From Microbacterium sp. USTB-Y (GTDB lineage: Bacteria; Actinomycetota; Actinomycetes; Actinomycetales; Microbacteriaceae), in NCBI RefSeq assembly GCF_023703415.1, contig NZ_JAGMTU010000008.1:1-64000 (forward strand): a stretch of 64,000 nt of DNA. Reading direction: 5' to 3'. The notes beneath the pieces are model-generated. The model saw nothing but the letters and a program-made list of their open reading frames with translations, was not told the origin of the DNA and made no database searches. The translations under genes were made by a program, and so were the position numbers. Below are positions 32,682 to 41,193 of this stretch, piece by piece (position 1 is the first letter of the stretch; each line of letters opens with the position of its first letter).

Positions 32682-33050
32682 ACGAAACCGCTCATGATCC
32701 TCATCGCCGGCCCCTACGCCTCGGGCACCGACGGCGACCCCGCGCTGATGGCGCAGAACCTGACCCGGCTCGAGGAGGCCGCCTGGCCGATCTTCCAGGC
32801 CGGCCACATCCCGATGATCGGCGAATGGGTCGCGCTGCCCGTGCTCTCCAGCGCCGGCGCGGCCGGGCCCGGCGACCCGCTCGCCGCCGAGGTGATGTAC
32901 CCGACCGCCGAGCGTCTCCTCCAGCACTGCGATGGAGTGCTGCGCCTGCCCGGCGAATCCCGCGGGGCGGATCAGGACGTCGCGATCGCCGAGCGGCGCG
33001 GGATCCCGGTGTACCGCCGCCTCGACGAGGTACCGGGCGTCGCGGCCTGA
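32679..33050 (+). CDS. DUF4406-type (nucleoside 2-deoxyribosyltransferase-like) protein
   Basis: 123 aa. IAGPYASGTDGD at the N-terminus and AAWPIFQAGHIPMIGEW are the DUF4406 pattern, a small Rossmann-like fold related to nucleoside 2-deoxyribosyltransferases. ADQDVAIAERRGIPVYR near the end is also typical. The substrate may be a nucleoside or sugar derivative; unproven. Divergent from a DeoR regulator. Confidence 0.7.
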   Translation: MTKPLMILIAGPYASGTDGDPALMAQNLTRLEEAAWPIFQAGHIPMIGEWVALPVLSSAGAAGPGDPLAAEVMYPTAERLLQHCDGVLRLPGESRGADQDVAIAERRGIPVYRRLDEVPGVAA

Positions 33051-33070
33051 CGTCTCGGGGCGCCGCCCGC

Positions 33071-36000
33071 TCAGGCCTCGACGGCCTGGATCCGCCCGGC
33101 GTCGAGCCGGAGGGTCCGGTCGATCGCGCCGGCGGGCGGCGCCACGTGCGACACCAGGATGACGGTGCGCCCGTCGGCCGCCTCGAGCAGATCGCGGAGC
33201 AGCGCATCCGAGGCATCCGGATCCACCCCCGCGGTCGGCTCGTCCAGTACGAGCACGCCGAAGCCGCGCAGGAGCACCCGGGCGAGCGCGATGCGCTGCG
33301 CCTGACCTCCCGACACCAGGGCGCCCCGCTCCCCCACCCGCGCCCCGAGACCGCCGCGCTCCTCGACCCAGGCACCCAGCCCGACCCGATCGAGCACGGC
33401 GCACAGTTCCTCGTCTGAGGCCGTCTCCTTCGCGAACAGGAGGTTCTGCCGGATGTCCTCGTCGAAGAGCATCGGATCCTGCTCGCACAGCCCGATGCGG
33501 CGGCGCAGCTCCGGCCCCGGCACCGCGGCCGCGTCGCCCTCGCCGATGCGGTACGACCCGTCGAAGCGCAGGAAGCCGACGAGCACCGCGGCGAGCGTGG
33601 ACTTCCCCGCCCCGCTGGACCCCGTGACGAGGATCCGCTCGCCCGGCGCCGCATCCAGATCGATCCCGCCCAGCGCGGGACCCGCCGCACCGGGCCACCT
33701 CGCGGTCACCCCGCGAAGGCGCAGCGCCCCGTCGCCGATGCTTCCCTCGCCCTCGTCGCCGCGCACCTCGGCCGGCACGACGGTGGGCAGGACGGAATGG
33801 ATCCGCTCCGCACCGGCCCGCACCCCGCGCCAGGCCGAGGCCGCCTGCGGCACCGCGGAGAACACGTCGAACACGGCCATCGGCAGCAGCACGGCCACCG
33901 CGAACCAGGGCGCATCGGCCGCGCCGCCCCCCTGCCCCGGGGCTGCCACGGCGAGCGCCCAGAGGGACGCCGCCCCCGCCGCGAGCGACACCACCGCCGA
34001 GGAGAGCGCCTGCGCGACCGCGACACGGGTCGTCGTGCGCCGGAGCGCGTCGTCGGCGCCGCGGATCCGCTCGCGCGCGACCGGCTCCGCACCGTAGGCC
34101 CGCAGCACGTCGAACGCGGTGAACTCGTCGACGAGGGCGCCGGCCAGCTCGGCGCGGTCGCGGCTGAGCGCGCGCTCGGCGCGCGCTCCGGCGATGCCGC
34201 CGAGCAGGATCGCGCCCGCGATGGCGACGAGGAGGCAGACGGCGAGCGCGAGCGCGGCCGCCGGCGCGATCAGTGCCAGCACGCCGATCGACAGCACCGC
34301 CACGACGCCGCCGGTGAGCAGGGGCTGCACGACGCGCAGGGGCAGGTTCTGCAGGTTCTCCACGTCGTCGACGAGGGCGGCGAGCACCGAACCGCGATCG
34401 GTGGATCCGAGGCCCGCCGGCGCCAGCGGCGTGAGGCGGCGCACCACCGCGGCGCGCAGGTCGGCGAGGCGGCCCAGGGCGGCGTCGTGACCGGCGAGGC
34501 GCTCCAGATACCGGGTCACCGCGCGCGTCACGGCGAAGAAGCGCACTCCGACGATCGCGAGCGACAGCGGCACGAGGTTGTCGACGATCGAGGCGCTCAC
34601 GACGAGCCAGCCGCTCACGAGCAGCAGGCCGACGGCGGCCGCGGCCGAGACGATCCCGGCGAGGATCGCGGGCAGGAACCGTCGCATCCGGGGCATCGCG
34701 AGGCGGAGGATCCCGCCGACGGAGGCCGGGAGGTCGGGGACCGGCTCCCCGGGCCCGTCGAGTGCGGGGGACCCGGCGGACCCGGGGGACGCGGAGGATT
34801 CGGCGCCCTCGACCGGGCGCGGCGTTTCGTCTCGGTCGTCCGCTGCGCGGCCGTCCTCGCTCAACGACCCCGACAGCGCACCCCCGGCGCGGGCTTCCTC
34901 GCTCAACGACCCCGACAGCGCACCCCCGGCGCGGGCTTCCTCGCTCAACGACCCCGACAGCGGGTCCGCATCGCCGATCCGCACCACCTGGTCGGCGATC
35001 GCGCGGGCCGACGGCCGGTGCGACACCAGCAGCACCGTCGCGCCGGCATCGGCCGCGCGCCGCACCGCCCGCCAGAGCCGCGCCTCGGTCGTCGCGTCCA
35101 GCGCGCTGGACGGCTCGTCCAGGGCGAGCACGCGCGCACCGGATCCGAGGCGGTAGAACGCGCGCGCCACGGCGACGCGCTGCGCCTGCCCTCCGGACAG
35201 GCCCGCGCCCTGCACGCCGAGCTGCTGCGCCGGGTCCAGGTCGGCGGCCGCCGCATCCGCCAGGGCCGCACGCACCCGATCCGCGTCCGGAGCGGGGTCG
35301 CCGAGGGCGACGTTCGCGGCGATCGTGCCGCGGATCAGGCCCGGGCGCTGGCCGGCCCAGGCGAGCCAGGTCGCCGGATCCGGATCCGGCTCACCCTCGA
35401 CGCGGATGACCCCGTCGTACGGCGCCGCCCCCCGGAGCGCGGCGAACAGGCTGGACTTGCCGGATCCGCTGCGGCCTTCGAGCAGCGTGACCGTGCCGGC
35501 CGCGGCCGTGAACGTCACCGGCGGGAGCATCCGCTCGCCGTACCGCACGCCGACGTCGCGGAAGACGACGCGGGTTCCGCGAGGCGATTCCGCATCCTCC
35601 GAAGGCGATGCCGGGGGCGTCGCGCCTGGCGAGGCGCCTCGCACGGCGGCGGTGCCGGCCGAAGCATCCTCCAGGATCTCGAAGACGTCCTCGGTGGCGG
35701 CCACGCCCTCTGCGGCGGCGTGGAACTGCACGCCCACCTGGCGCAGCGGCAGGAACGCCTCGGGCGCCAGCAGCAGCACGAACAGCCCGACGCCGAGACT
35801 CAGCTCGCCGCCCAGCAGACGCAGCCCCACCGAGACCGCGATGATCGCGACGGCGAGCGACGACAGCAGCTCGAGCGCGAAGCCGGAGAGGAACGAGTAC
35901 CGCAACACCCGCATGGTCTCCCGGCGGTACTGGTCGGCGGTCTCGCGCATCCGGGCGGCGGCGCGGCGCTCCCGGCCGAAGAGGCGCAGCGTCGCGAGGC

Positions 36001-36604
36001 CCTGCACCGTGTCGGCGAAGCGCGCCGCGAGCGTCTGCAGCACCTGCAGCTGCCTGCGCTGCACGCCGCGGGTCGCGATGCCGATGAGGATGAGGAACAG
36101 CGGGATCAACGGCAGCGTCACGAGGGCCGCGACGCCGCTCGGCCAGTCCTGCATCCACATCACGACGACGATCACCGGGGTCGCGATCGCGGTGAGCACG
36201 AGCTGCGGGACGTACCGGGAGAAGTACGGATCCAGGGCGTCGAGGCCGTGCCCCGCGGTGACCGCGAGTGCGGACGTGTTGCGGGCGCTCAGCCACGCCG
36301 GTCCGCGTCGCGCGATCGCGTCGAGCAGGGCCGCCCGCAGCTCGCGACCGGTCTGCGCCGCGGCCTTCGCCCCCCACGCCTCCGAGGTCCACAGCAGCGC
36401 CGCGCGCACGGCCACCACGAGGGCGAGCCAGGGCACCACGGCGAGCGGGGAGCGCCCGGCGGCGACGGCGGCGATCCCCGCGGCGAGCAGCCCGGCGAAC
36501 GCGATCGTGACCGCGGTCTGCACGATCGCGATCACCGCCGACACCACGAGGTAGGTCCTTGCGGCGGGCGCCCACCGCAGCAGCCGCGGATCGATCGGCT
36601 TCAT
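33071..36604 (-). CDS. cydDC: fused thiol-reductant ABC exporter CydD-CydC
   Basis: 1177 aa. The CydD half has a membrane domain (about 20-290), Walker A GRSGSGKS (about 377), signature LSGGQAQR (about 465) and LALDEPSSALD. The CydC half has a membrane domain (about 630-890), Walker A GSSGAGKS (about 995), signature VSGGQAQR (about 1095) and LVLDEPTAGVD. The pair exports thiols (cysteine/glutathione-type in E. coli) and is needed to assemble cytochrome bd. The junction (about residues 548-594) is encoded by an in-frame copy of the CTCGCTCAACGACC repeat and reads as SLSEEARAGGALSG repeated units. It lies downstream of cydAB in the same direction. Confidence 0.93.
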   Translation of the reverse strand: MKPIDPRLLRWAPAARTYLVVSAVIAIVQTAVTIAFAGLLAAGIAAVAAGRSPLAVVPWLALVVAVRAALLWTSEAWGAKAAAQTGRELRAALLDAIARRGPAWLSARNTSALAVTAGHGLDALDPYFSRYVPQLVLTAIATPVIVVVMWMQDWPSGVAALVTLPLIPLFLILIGIATRGVQRRQLQVLQTLAARFADTVQGLATLRLFGRERRAAARMRETADQYRRETMRVLRYSFLSGFALELLSSLAVAIIAVSVGLRLLGGELSLGVGLFVLLLAPEAFLPLRQVGVQFHAAAEGVAATEDVFEILEDASAGTAAVRGASPGATPPASPSEDAESPRGTRVVFRDVGVRYGERMLPPVTFTAAAGTVTLLEGRSGSGKSSLFAALRGAAPYDGVIRVEGEPDPDPATWLAWAGQRPGLIRGTIAANVALGDPAPDADRVRAALADAAAADLDPAQQLGVQGAGLSGGQAQRVAVARAFYRLGSGARVLALDEPSSALDATTEARLWRAVRRAADAGATVLLVSHRPSARAIADQVVRIGDADPLSGSLSEEARAGGALSGSLSEEARAGGALSGSLSEDGRAADDRDETPRPVEGAESSASPGSAGSPALDGPGEPVPDLPASVGGILRLAMPRMRRFLPAILAGIVSAAAAVGLLLVSGWLVVSASIVDNLVPLSLAIVGVRFFAVTRAVTRYLERLAGHDAALGRLADLRAAVVRRLTPLAPAGLGSTDRGSVLAALVDDVENLQNLPLRVVQPLLTGGVVAVLSIGVLALIAPAAALALAVCLLVAIAGAILLGGIAGARAERALSRDRAELAGALVDEFTAFDVLRAYGAEPVARERIRGADDALRRTTTRVAVAQALSSAVVSLAAGAASLWALAVAAPGQGGGAADAPWFAVAVLLPMAVFDVFSAVPQAASAWRGVRAGAERIHSVLPTVVPAEVRGDEGEGSIGDGALRLRGVTARWPGAAGPALGGIDLDAAPGERILVTGSSGAGKSTLAAVLVGFLRFDGSYRIGEGDAAAVPGPELRRRIGLCEQDPMLFDEDIRQNLLFAKETASDEELCAVLDRVGLGAWVEERGGLGARVGERGALVSGGQAQRIALARVLLRGFGVLVLDEPTAGVDPDASDALLRDLLEAADGRTVILVSHVAPPAGAIDRTLRLDAGRIQAVEA
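34822..34961. repeat. CTCGCTCAACGACCCCG repeat array, copy 2, inside cydDC
   Basis: Starts with GCGTTTCGTCTCGGTC, followed by units beginning CTCAACGAC at 34860, 34902 and 34944: an exact 42-bp period, which is 14 codons and keeps the frame. On the gene strand it encodes DRDETPRP and repeated GSLSEEARAGGAL-type units. Confidence 0.85.
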
Positions 36605-36639
36605 CGGGCGCCTCGGGGGCGTCGAGCGAGCGCCGAGCG

Positions 36640-36925
36640 CAGCGAGGAGCGAGACGAGACGCGGTTCCTCGCGGATCGCCGCGTTTCGTCTCGGTCGCGC
36701 TGCGCGCGTCCTCGCTCAACGACCCCGGAAAGAGCATCGCGCTGCGCGCGTCCTCGCTCAACGACCCCGGAAAGACGGTCGCGCTGCGCGCATCCTCGCT
36801 CAACGACCCCGGCAAGAGGGTCGCGCTGCGCGCGTCCTCGCCCGACGCCCCCGGCAAGAGAGCCGCCCTGCGCGCGTCCTCGCCCGACGACCCCGGAAAG
36901 AGGGTCGCGCGACGCGCCTGGTCGA
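36640..36925. repeat. CTCGCTCAACGACCCCG repeat array, copy 3, between cydB and cydDC
   Basis: This fills most of the 346-bp gap. An inverted pair CGAGACGAGACGCGG (36650-36664) / CCGCGTTTCGTCTCG (36679-36693) opens it. Five 42-bp units follow, beginning at about 36715, 36757, 36799, 36841 and 36883; the last two are diverged (CCCGACG instead of CTCAACG). No gene or clear promoter is seen in the gap; cydDC may depend on read-through from cydAB. Confidence 0.85.
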
Positions 36926-36950
36926 CCGACCTCGGAGCGAACCGTCCCCA

Positions 36951-37976
36951 TCATGCGTGCGCGGGGGCGGCCTCGATCGTCGAGCGGCGCACGCGCTTGC
37001 GGAACACCCAGTACGTCCACGCCTGGTACGCCAGCACCAGCGGCATCGCCACCAGCGCCGTCCAGCTCATGATCTGCAGGGTGTACGGCGTGCTCGACGC
37101 GTTCTGGATCGTCAGCGAGTTCGTGGGATCGATCGTGGAGGGCAGCACGTTCGGGAACAGCGCCGAGAACAGCATGAGCACGGCCGCGAGGATCGTGACG
37201 ACCCCGGCGGCGAACGCCCAGCCGTCGCGCCCGCGCAGCGAGAACACCACCGACACGATGAGGAACACCGCGGCCACGGCGCCGAGCGCGATCACGGCCC
37301 AGAGCAGCGACGGCCGGCCGGCGGCGATCACGATCGTCCACACCACCGTCGCGGCGGCGACGAGGATCGTCGGCAGCGCAGCACGACGCGCCACCCGGCG
37401 GGCGCGCTCGTGCACCGCGCCGTCGGTCTTCAGCGCCACGAAGTACAGCCCGTGCAGGAAGAACAGCAGCAGCGTGGTGACGCCGACGAGCAGACCGTAC
37501 GGGTTCAGCAGATCGAACACGGATCCGCGGAAGACGTGCCGCTCATCCAGCGCGACGCCCTGCACGATGTTGCCGAACGCGACGCCCCAGAGCAGTGCGG
37601 GCACGGCGGATCCGATCACGATCATGGTGTCGAAGCGGCGCTTCCAGCGCGGATCCTCGCGCTGGTGCCGGTACTCGAACGACACCCCGCGCAGGATGAG
37701 CGCGAGCAGGATCAACAGCAGCGGCAGGTAGAAGCCGCTGAACAGCGAGGCGTACCACTCCGGGAACGACGCGAACAGGCAGGCGCCCGCGACGATCACC
37801 CAGGTCTCGTTGAGGTCCCACACCGGGCCGATGGTGTTGATCACCTGGCGGCGCGAGACGTCGTCCTTGCCGAGGAAGGGCAGCGACATGCCCACCCCGA
37901 AGTCGAAGCCGTCGAGCACGAAGTAGCCCACGAAGAACAGGGCGACGATCCAGAACCAGAGCGTTGCGAGATCCAT
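36951..37976 (-). CDS. cydB: cytochrome bd ubiquinol/menaquinol oxidase subunit II
   Basis: 341 aa, membrane subunit of the bd oxidase that reduces oxygen at low tension. FVLDGFDFGVGMSLPFLG near the N-terminus and GPVWDLNETWVI are CydB signatures. Eight to nine helices are visible. It partners CydA, whose gene ends 14 bp upstream. The ATG at 37976 has AAGGAG upstream. Confidence 0.96.
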   Translation of the reverse strand: MDLATLWFWIVALFFVGYFVLDGFDFGVGMSLPFLGKDDVSRRQVINTIGPVWDLNETWVIVAGACLFASFPEWYASLFSGFYLPLLLILLALILRGVSFEYRHQREDPRWKRRFDTMIVIGSAVPALLWGVAFGNIVQGVALDERHVFRGSVFDLLNPYGLLVGVTTLLLFFLHGLYFVALKTDGAVHERARRVARRAALPTILVAAATVVWTIVIAAGRPSLLWAVIALGAVAAVFLIVSVVFSLRGRDGWAFAAGVVTILAAVLMLFSALFPNVLPSTIDPTNSLTIQNASSTPYTLQIMSWTALVAMPLVLAYQAWTYWVFRKRVRRSTIEAAPAHA

Positions 37977-37990
37977 GTCCGTCTCCTTCC

Positions 37991-39403
37991 TCAGTACACG
38001 ACCGACGGGACAGGGGCGTCCTCGTCGTGCTTCTCGGTGATGTCGGGCCCCTTCTTCGCGGCGCGGACGATGAGCCCGATCTCGACGACGGCGAGTGCCG
38101 CGTAGATCGCGGTGAAGGAGATGAGCGAGATGAGCACCTCGACGCCGCTCACTCCCGGCGAGACGCCGTTCTGGGTCGTCATCAGGCTGAACACGATCCA
38201 GGGCTGCCGCCCCATCTCCGTGAAGACCCAGCCGACGATGTTGGCGCCCAGCGAGAGCGGGAACGACCAGATCGCGAGCTTCCACATCCACGGCGCGGGC
38301 TGGCGCTTGGCGTTCTTGCGCGTGATCCACAGCCCGACCAGGGCGATGAAGGCGTGCAGCATGCCGAGGCCGATCATCCAGCGGAACGCCCAGTAGGTGA
38401 TCCACAGCACCGGGGTGAAGTCGGTGAGACCGGTCGAGGCGAACTGGTGCGCGTACTGCGCGTTGAGATCGTTGATGCCCTCCACGCAGCCGTTCAGATC
38501 GTGCGTCGACAGGAAGGCGAGGAGGTACGGCACCCGCAGCGACCAGATCTCCCCGGTGCCGTCGGGCGTCCCGATCGAGAACAGCGAGAACGAGGCGTCC
38601 GCGCCGCAGCTCGAGTTGAACATCGCCTCGGCGGCGGCCATCTTCATCGGCTGGGTGCTCACCATCGCGAGGCCCAGCTGATCGCCCGTGAGCACCACGC
38701 CGGCCGTCGCGACGAGGATCCCCCACAGGCCGAACTTCAGGGACTTCCGCATGGTCGCCACATGCTGGCCGCGGGACAGATGCCAGGCCGAGACAGAGAT
38801 CACGACGCCGGTCGCGAGCATGAACGCGCCGAAGATCGTGTGCGGGAACGCGGCCAGCGCGACCTTGTTGGTCAGCAGTGCCCAGAAGTCGGTGAGCTCG
38901 GCACGGTTCGTCGCCGCGTTGTACGTGTAGCCGACCGGGTTCTGCATGAATGCGTTCGCGGCGATGATGAAGTACGCCGACAGGATCGTGCCGATGGCGA
39001 CGCCCCAGATGGTGGCGAGGTGCACCTTCTTCGGCAGCTTGTCCCAGCCGAAGATCCACAGTCCGATGAACGTCGCCTCGAGGAAGAACGCGAGCAGTCC
39101 CTCGAACGCGAGCGGCGCGCCGAACACGTCGCCGACGAAGCGCGAGTAGTCCGACCAGTTCATGCCGAACTGGAACTCCTGCACGATGCCGGTCACGACG
39201 CCCATGGCGAAGTTGATGAGGAAGATCTTCGAGAAGAACCGCGTCAGGTGCAGGTACTCGATCTTGCCGGTGCGCACCCACACCGTCTGGAAGATCGCGG
39301 TGACCGTGGCCATGCCGATCGTGAGCGGCACGAACAGGTAGTGGTAGACGGTCGTCAGCCCGAACTGCCATCGGGACAGGACGAGCGGATCAAGCCAATC
39401 CAT
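37991..39403 (-). CDS. cydA: cytochrome bd oxidase subunit I
   Basis: 470 aa, haem-bearing subunit. LSRWQFGLTTVYHYLFVPLTIG (first helix, with the haem-ligand-region His), the quinol-binding loop area, and GRQPWIVF near the C-terminus are diagnostic. It has the short Q-loop form usual in actinobacteria and firmicutes. Its start region overlaps the end of the upstream regulator gene by 14 bp, with GGAGG 10 nt before the ATG. Confidence 0.97.
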   Translation of the reverse strand: MDWLDPLVLSRWQFGLTTVYHYLFVPLTIGMATVTAIFQTVWVRTGKIEYLHLTRFFSKIFLINFAMGVVTGIVQEFQFGMNWSDYSRFVGDVFGAPLAFEGLLAFFLEATFIGLWIFGWDKLPKKVHLATIWGVAIGTILSAYFIIAANAFMQNPVGYTYNAATNRAELTDFWALLTNKVALAAFPHTIFGAFMLATGVVISVSAWHLSRGQHVATMRKSLKFGLWGILVATAGVVLTGDQLGLAMVSTQPMKMAAAEAMFNSSCGADASFSLFSIGTPDGTGEIWSLRVPYLLAFLSTHDLNGCVEGINDLNAQYAHQFASTGLTDFTPVLWITYWAFRWMIGLGMLHAFIALVGLWITRKNAKRQPAPWMWKLAIWSFPLSLGANIVGWVFTEMGRQPWIVFSLMTTQNGVSPGVSGVEVLISLISFTAIYAALAVVEIGLIVRAAKKGPDITEKHDEDAPVPSVVY

Positions 39404-40115
39404 GCGCGACGCCTCCTGCGTTCACGGATCCGGGGACGGATCCTCTTTCCTGCGCGGATCCCGATCCGACCGGGGATCCGATGCTCTCGTCGGCGAAGGG
39501 ACGATCCCCGTGGCCGAGCTCGACGGTGCACTCCTCCGGCCGGGCGGCCGAGCGCACGCAGCGGGCGACGAGCGGGCCGCCGGCCTGGGCCAGCACCCCC
39601 TGCATGAGACCGAGGTGCACCTGGCAGAGCACCGGGCGGTGCTCGGGCCGGGCGGCGGCGTGCGGACAGGGGGTGAGCTCGACGGTGAGCCGGTCCTCGT
39701 CGACGACGGGCTCGAAGCCGCTCTCCTCGAGGTGCTCGACGAGCGCGTCGAGCTGGTAGGTCGCGCGCCGGCCCAGTCCGGAGGGATCGGTCTGCAGCAC
39801 CCGGCGCAGCAGGTCTCCCCGTCGGGCGGCGTCGTCGGCCTTCTGCTTGGCGACCGGACTCGACGCCTCGGGCGCCCCCGTCGCGGCGCTGTAGAGCACG
39901 CGCGGACGCCCTCGGGTCGTGCGGTGCTCCGTCGCCGGCACGACGTAGCCGCCCTCGATCAGCCGCTGCAGGTGCTCGCGCACGGTGTTCGGGTGCAGCG
40001 CGGTGGCCTCGCACAGCTCGCCGATCGTGCGGTGCGGACGAGCCTGCACGAGATGCAGGATCCGCACGCGCGAATAGCTGGAGATCGGCCCGCAGACGGG
40101 CCCGGCGCTGGCCAT
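39390..40115 (-). CDS. HTH regulator with C-terminal Cys cluster (SufR-like), cyd locus
   Basis: 241 aa from the ATG at 40115; a GTG at 40142 would add nine residues. N-terminal winged helix (TIGELCEATALHPNTVREHLQRL), then a C-terminal half with four Cys in a C-x13-C-x21-C-x9-C pattern and nearby His (PCPH, CQVH). This resembles SufR-type regulators that carry an Fe-S cluster and respond to redox state or oxygen. Because it overlaps cydA and is transcribed with it, it probably regulates the cytochrome bd operon; that is inference. Confidence 0.75.
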   Translation of the reverse strand: MASAGPVCGPISSYSRVRILHLVQARPHRTIGELCEATALHPNTVREHLQRLIEGGYVVPATEHRTTRGRPRVLYSAATGAPEASSPVAKQKADDAARRGDLLRRVLQTDPSGLGRRATYQLDALVEHLEESGFEPVVDEDRLTVELTPCPHAAARPEHRPVLCQVHLGLMQGVLAQAGGPLVARCVRSAARPEECTVELGHGDRPFADESIGSPVGSGSAQERGSVPGSVNAGGVAHGLA

Positions 40116-40247
40116 GGCTCCATACTCGCACCGCGCGCCCACGCAGACCGCGACCCGGGCCGTGAATAATGCCCGATGCGATAGGAGGTTCGGATCACGA
40201 CCATGCGGATCGCGGATCCCTCCGGTCGCGCTCTAGGCCACCCCGGG

Positions 40248-40517
40248 TCAGGACCGATGGTCGAGTGCGAGCGCGGAGATCGCGGCGACCACGGCGCGCA
40301 CGTCGCCGGGGCTCCCGCCGGCGCGCCCCGCGACGAGGCCGGCCACGAAGGCGCTGAACGGGGCCGCGGGCCGGGCGACGCCGTTCGCGACGTCGCGGGC
40401 GAGGTCGAGGATCAGCGCGATCGGCAGGTCCTCCTCGGCGAGGTTGAACCGCTCGCGCAGTTCCGCCGCCCAGGCGTCGAGGGCCTCCGGGGGCAGCGTG
40501 CGATCGTTCGCGGTCAT
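40248..40517 (-). CDS. DUF6457-type small protein linked to molybdenum cofactor genes
   Basis: 89 aa, helical (LDAWAAELRERFNLAEEDLPI, then LILDLARDVANGVARPAAP). Similar small proteins are commonly encoded next to mobA in actinobacteria; the function is unknown. The ATG at 40517 overlaps the mobA stop (ATGA), so the two are coupled. Confidence 0.75.
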   Translation of the reverse strand: MTANDRTLPPEALDAWAAELRERFNLAEEDLPIALILDLARDVANGVARPAAPFSAFVAGLVAGRAGGSPGDVRAVVAAISALALDHRS

Positions 40518-41188
40518 CGGGACTCCTCTGGTCGTTCGGCCCCGGCGGCTTCGGCGCGAGCGCGCTCGAGGTCGTCCGGGGTGTCGATGTCGGCAGTGAT
40601 CCCATCCTCGTCCGGGATCCACCGGATCGGAAGACCGCCCAGGAGAGCGCGGCAGGAGGCTCCGTCCGTCTCGCCGAGCGCGGCGAGGGCGGCGCGCACG
40701 GCCGCCGTGCGGTACCGGCCGGCGAGCCACTGCGGCCGCCCCGCTGCGTCGAAGACGAGGGCCTCGGCATCGCCACCCGGGGCGGTCCGGGCTGCGGCGG
40801 GATCCGCCTCCCGCAGCCGGGCGATGACCGCCTCGGGGTGCGCGAGGTCTCCGGCCAGGAGCAGGAACTCCCCCGTGTCGTCGAGCACAGGATCCGACAG
40901 CGCCGCCGCGAGCGCGGCGACCGGGCCGCCGAACGGCGGATCCTCGCGCACCCAGGTCACGGCGGCGGGAGCGGGCCCGCCTCCGTCGGCCGGAGCCGGA
41001 CCGACCGCGACGACCGGGGAGATCCCGTTCGCCGCGAGCGCGCCGAGCGTCCGGTCCCACGGCGTCGTGCCGCCGACCGCGAGCAGATGCTTGGCCGCGC
41101 CGCCCATCCGCCGGGCGCGGCCGCCGACGAGCACGACGGCGCCGACCGGCACCGGGGCCGTCGGGGAGTCGGAGTCCGCGGCCGCCAT
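40514..41188 (-). CDS. MobA-like NTP transferase (molybdenum cofactor guanylyltransferase type)
   Basis: 224 aa. GAVVLVGGRARRMGGAAKHLL (about 15-35) is the nucleotide-binding loop of MobA-type transferases (GG.S.RMG.dK, with R-R here). LLAGDLAHP and DIDTPDDLERA at the C-terminus are also typical. It attaches GMP to molybdopterin if it is a true MobA. The altered loop means a related cytidylyl- or nucleotidyltransferase is possible. It follows moeA by 5 bp. Confidence 0.82.
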   Translation of the reverse strand: MAAADSDSPTAPVPVGAVVLVGGRARRMGGAAKHLLAVGGTTPWDRTLGALAANGISPVVAVGPAPADGGGPAPAAVTWVREDPPFGGPVAALAAALSDPVLDDTGEFLLLAGDLAHPEAVIARLREADPAAARTAPGGDAEALVFDAAGRPQWLAGRYRTAAVRAALAALGETDGASCRALLGGLPIRWIPDEDGITADIDTPDDLERARAEAAGAERPEESR

Positions 41189-41193
41189 GGCGG

